The notes under the pieces were generated by a model that made no database searches, had not been told where the DNA came from, and saw nothing but the letters and a program-made list of their open reading frames with translations. Position numbers and translations under genes: made by a program. Shown here in pieces: positions 62,485 to 64,000 of a DNA stretch of 64,000 nucleotides. Origin of the DNA: Bog-473 sp963770645 (GTDB lineage: Bacteria; Actinomycetota; Acidimicrobiia; Acidimicrobiales; RAAP-2); contig CAVYQL010000003.1 in the NCBI GenBank assembly GCA_963770645.1, positions 1,798,001 to 1,862,000 on the forward strand, read 5' to 3'. Numbering within the stretch: position 1 is the stretch's first letter; each line of letters opens with the position of its first letter.

Positions 62485-63737
62485 TGGCCGACCAGACTCT
62501 TCGCCCAGTGGACGGGCACCATGACGAGCCCGCGAACCCGCCCCTTCCGGGTCGATCGCCGTCCCAACAGCCGGGCGAGCACAAACAGGATCAGCACGAG
62601 CGCGAGGAGCACGAACGCAGCAGTGAAGGCCAGCTGCACCACCACCGCTTGCGCCGCGAAGATGTTCTCGTAGAGCACCAGGGGCAGCGCTCCCTGGGGA
62701 CCGTGGAACGGGTCGGCGTTCATGGTATTGGCCCCGAAGGCGGTGAAGATCAACGGTGCGGTCTCGCCGGCGGCGATGGCGACGCCGAGGATCACGGCGG
62801 TGACGAGGCCCGAGCGCGCTGTCGGGAGGACGACCTGGCGCACCGTCCGCCACTCGGAGGCCCCGAGTGCCAGCGACGCTTCCCGGAGCCCTCCTGGCAC
62901 GACGCGGAGCACCTCTTCCGTCGTCCTGGTGATCGACGGGAGCATCAACACGAACAGCGCGACCGCGGCAGCGAAACCCGAGTACCCGAAGATGTGGGAC
63001 TCGATGAAAATGGCATAGATGAAGACACCGGCGACGACGGAGGGAACCCCGCTCATGGCCGTCACGATGGTGCGGACAAACCGCGTTCCCCACCCTCCGA
63101 CCTCGTTCAAGAAGATGGCGGTGAGGAAGGCGATCGGGACCGCCATGACAGCCGCAAGCCCGACCTCCTCGAGCGTTCCCACGATCGCCTGGCCGACCCC
63201 GACCTCGCCGAAGAGTTTGGTCCCGAGAGCCGGCTGATAGTCCTTCAGAGTTCGGAACAGGAACCCGAAGCTGAAATGGGCGACGCCCTTGAGGACGACC
63301 CAGATGACGATGTAGAGCAACGCACCCACGACGACTGCTGCACAGGTCCCCACCATCGTCGTCACCACGCGGTCGGTGGCAGCGGAGCGATCGACCACTT
63401 GGTTCGTCACCACCCAGAACACCGCGAGGAAGCACGCGTACCAGCAGATCAGGAAGCCGAACGCCCCCGACAACAGCGTCAGTTGATAGAAGAGGACCCA
63501 CACCACGGCGAAGGACGACAGTGCCGAACCGGCCATCAGCGCTACTCCCTGGACCCCGAAGTCACGTGTCCGGCGTGGCGGCGCGATGGGGACCGCATGC
63601 GTCGCATCGCCGGAGAGGACCGCATGGCTCAGAGTCCGGTCCGAGCGCACAGGCAGCGCGGCCGCCGCTCCGTTTCCGTTCGGCAGAATCCCGGTCGGGG
63701 AATCCAGAAGATCACGCACGCCAAGCTCCGGCGTCAT
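62481..63737 (-). CDS. pstA: Phosphate ABC transporter permease PstA
   Basis: The 418-residue permease has an unusually long cytosolic N-terminus of about 65 residues. Two extra helices (residues 66-110) precede the normal six-helix PstA core. The EAA loop region reads GGLREASLALGASEWRTVRQ, and AAGETAPLIFTAFGANTMN is typical of PstA. It pairs with PstC to form the channel. The ATG overlaps the pstC stop (63734-63737). Confidence 0.93.
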   Translation of the reverse strand: MTPELGVRDLLDSPTGILPNGNGAAAALPVRSDRTLSHAVLSGDATHAVPIAPPRRTRDFGVQGVALMAGSALSSFAVVWVLFYQLTLLSGAFGFLICWYACFLAVFWVVTNQVVDRSAATDRVVTTMVGTCAAVVVGALLYIVIWVVLKGVAHFSFGFLFRTLKDYQPALGTKLFGEVGVGQAIVGTLEEVGLAAVMAVPIAFLTAIFLNEVGGWGTRFVRTIVTAMSGVPSVVAGVFIYAIFIESHIFGYSGFAAAVALFVLMLPSITRTTEEVLRVVPGGLREASLALGASEWRTVRQVVLPTARSGLVTAVILGVAIAAGETAPLIFTAFGANTMNADPFHGPQGALPLVLYENIFAAQAVVVQLAFTAAFVLLALVLILFVLARLLGRRSTRKGRVRGLVMVPVHWAKSLVGQ

Positions 63738-64000
63738 ATTTCGACGCCCTTCCCACTCCGTGAACGGTTGACGACCATCGATGCGATGAGGTTCACGATC
63801 AGGGTGAAGGTGAAGAGGACGAACCCGAGCATCAAGAGATCTTGCGTCCCGAGATTGCCGCCTGAGCCGAAGTACGCCGCAATGGATGCGGCGACCGTCT
63901 GCCCCCCGTGTTCGAGGATGTGCGGCGAGATCAAGGGGACGTTCCCGAGGATCACGAGGACAGCGATCGTCTCCCCCAGTGCACGGCCGAGGCCGAGCAT
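63734..64000 (-). CDS. pstC: Phosphate ABC transporter permease PstC, C-terminal part
   Basis: The 88 residues seen are the end of PstC; the gene continues beyond the window. GLGRALGETIAVLVILGN is the EAA-loop end and following helix typical of PstC. SIAAYFGSGGNLGTQDLLML and FVLFTFTLIVNLIASMVVN form the last periplasmic loop and helix. It is the most upstream visible member of a tightly overlapping operon. Confidence 0.9.
   Translation of the reverse strand: MLGLGRALGETIAVLVILGNVPLISPHILEHGGQTVAASIAAYFGSGGNLGTQDLLMLGFVLFTFTLIVNLIASMVVNRSRSGKGVEI

Noticed and set aside
62485..63501. Open frame extending PstB upstream to 63501
   Set aside because: It is a shadow of pstA in another frame; PstB similarity starts after ATG 62484, which overlaps the pstA stop.

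Overview
The window is GC-rich, densely coded DNA from a Gram-positive-type high-GC bacterium. Two WhiB iron-sulfur regulators, UPF0182, a YlbL-type PDZ/Lon protease, MreB, an F420-type (DUF385) oxidoreductase and a mycobacterial Sdh1-like succinate dehydrogenase point to Actinomycetota. The mix (MreB-bearing, Acidimicrobiia-like hypothetical genes) suggests class Acidimicrobiia; that placement is inference.

Layout. 0-0.9 kb: the 3' part of an IS481-type transposase whose terminal repeats stop 3 bases short of an initiator tRNA-fMet gene. 1-14.3 kb: housekeeping and envelope genes (UPF0182, a DivIVA/phage-head-like hybrid, YlbL, MreB, an inactive-looking HtrA, a zincin-like protein, two WhiB, an orphan formiminotransferase). 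14.4-18 kb: a VWA protein with its MoxR-type ATPase. 18.2-22.9 kb: a LysR regulator divergent from a three-gene succinate dehydrogenase operon with a clear -35/-10 promoter. 23-28.6 kb: small metabolic and hypothetical genes, including a divergent tetR / F420-oxidoreductase pair with a well-formed promoter and operator candidates.

28.7-52 kb is a surface-glycan region: three sulfotransferases, two duplicated family-2 glycosyltransferases, two family-4 glycosyltransferases, a SAM methyltransferase, a Gfo/Idh/MocA oxidoreductase, an ABC exporter, a polymerase-like membrane protein, an asparagine-synthase-type amidotransferase, a formyltransferase, a polysaccharide deacetylase and a GH18 hydrolase. 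The TCA genes mdh and icd sit inside it. Together these could build, modify, export and trim a sulfated, amidated or formylated polymer.

53-64 kb is the most unusual part: a tightly overlapping minus-strand operon pstC-pstA-pstB-pstS, followed by a 900-residue membrane-anchored PBP-like protein, a sortase-fold membrane protein that has lost both catalytic Cys and His, and a lipoprotein. A separate secreted PBP-like protein follows, with PHO-box-like repeats upstream. I read it as a cell-surface phosphate-capture module.

Four genes (YlbL, the VWA protein, a DinB-like protein, a COG4705-like membrane protein) are each interrupted by a single extra base. Three of the four breaks fall at the same heptamer, AGGTAGC on the plus strand (CUA-CCU in the message). 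This may be a sequencing artefact or something biological.
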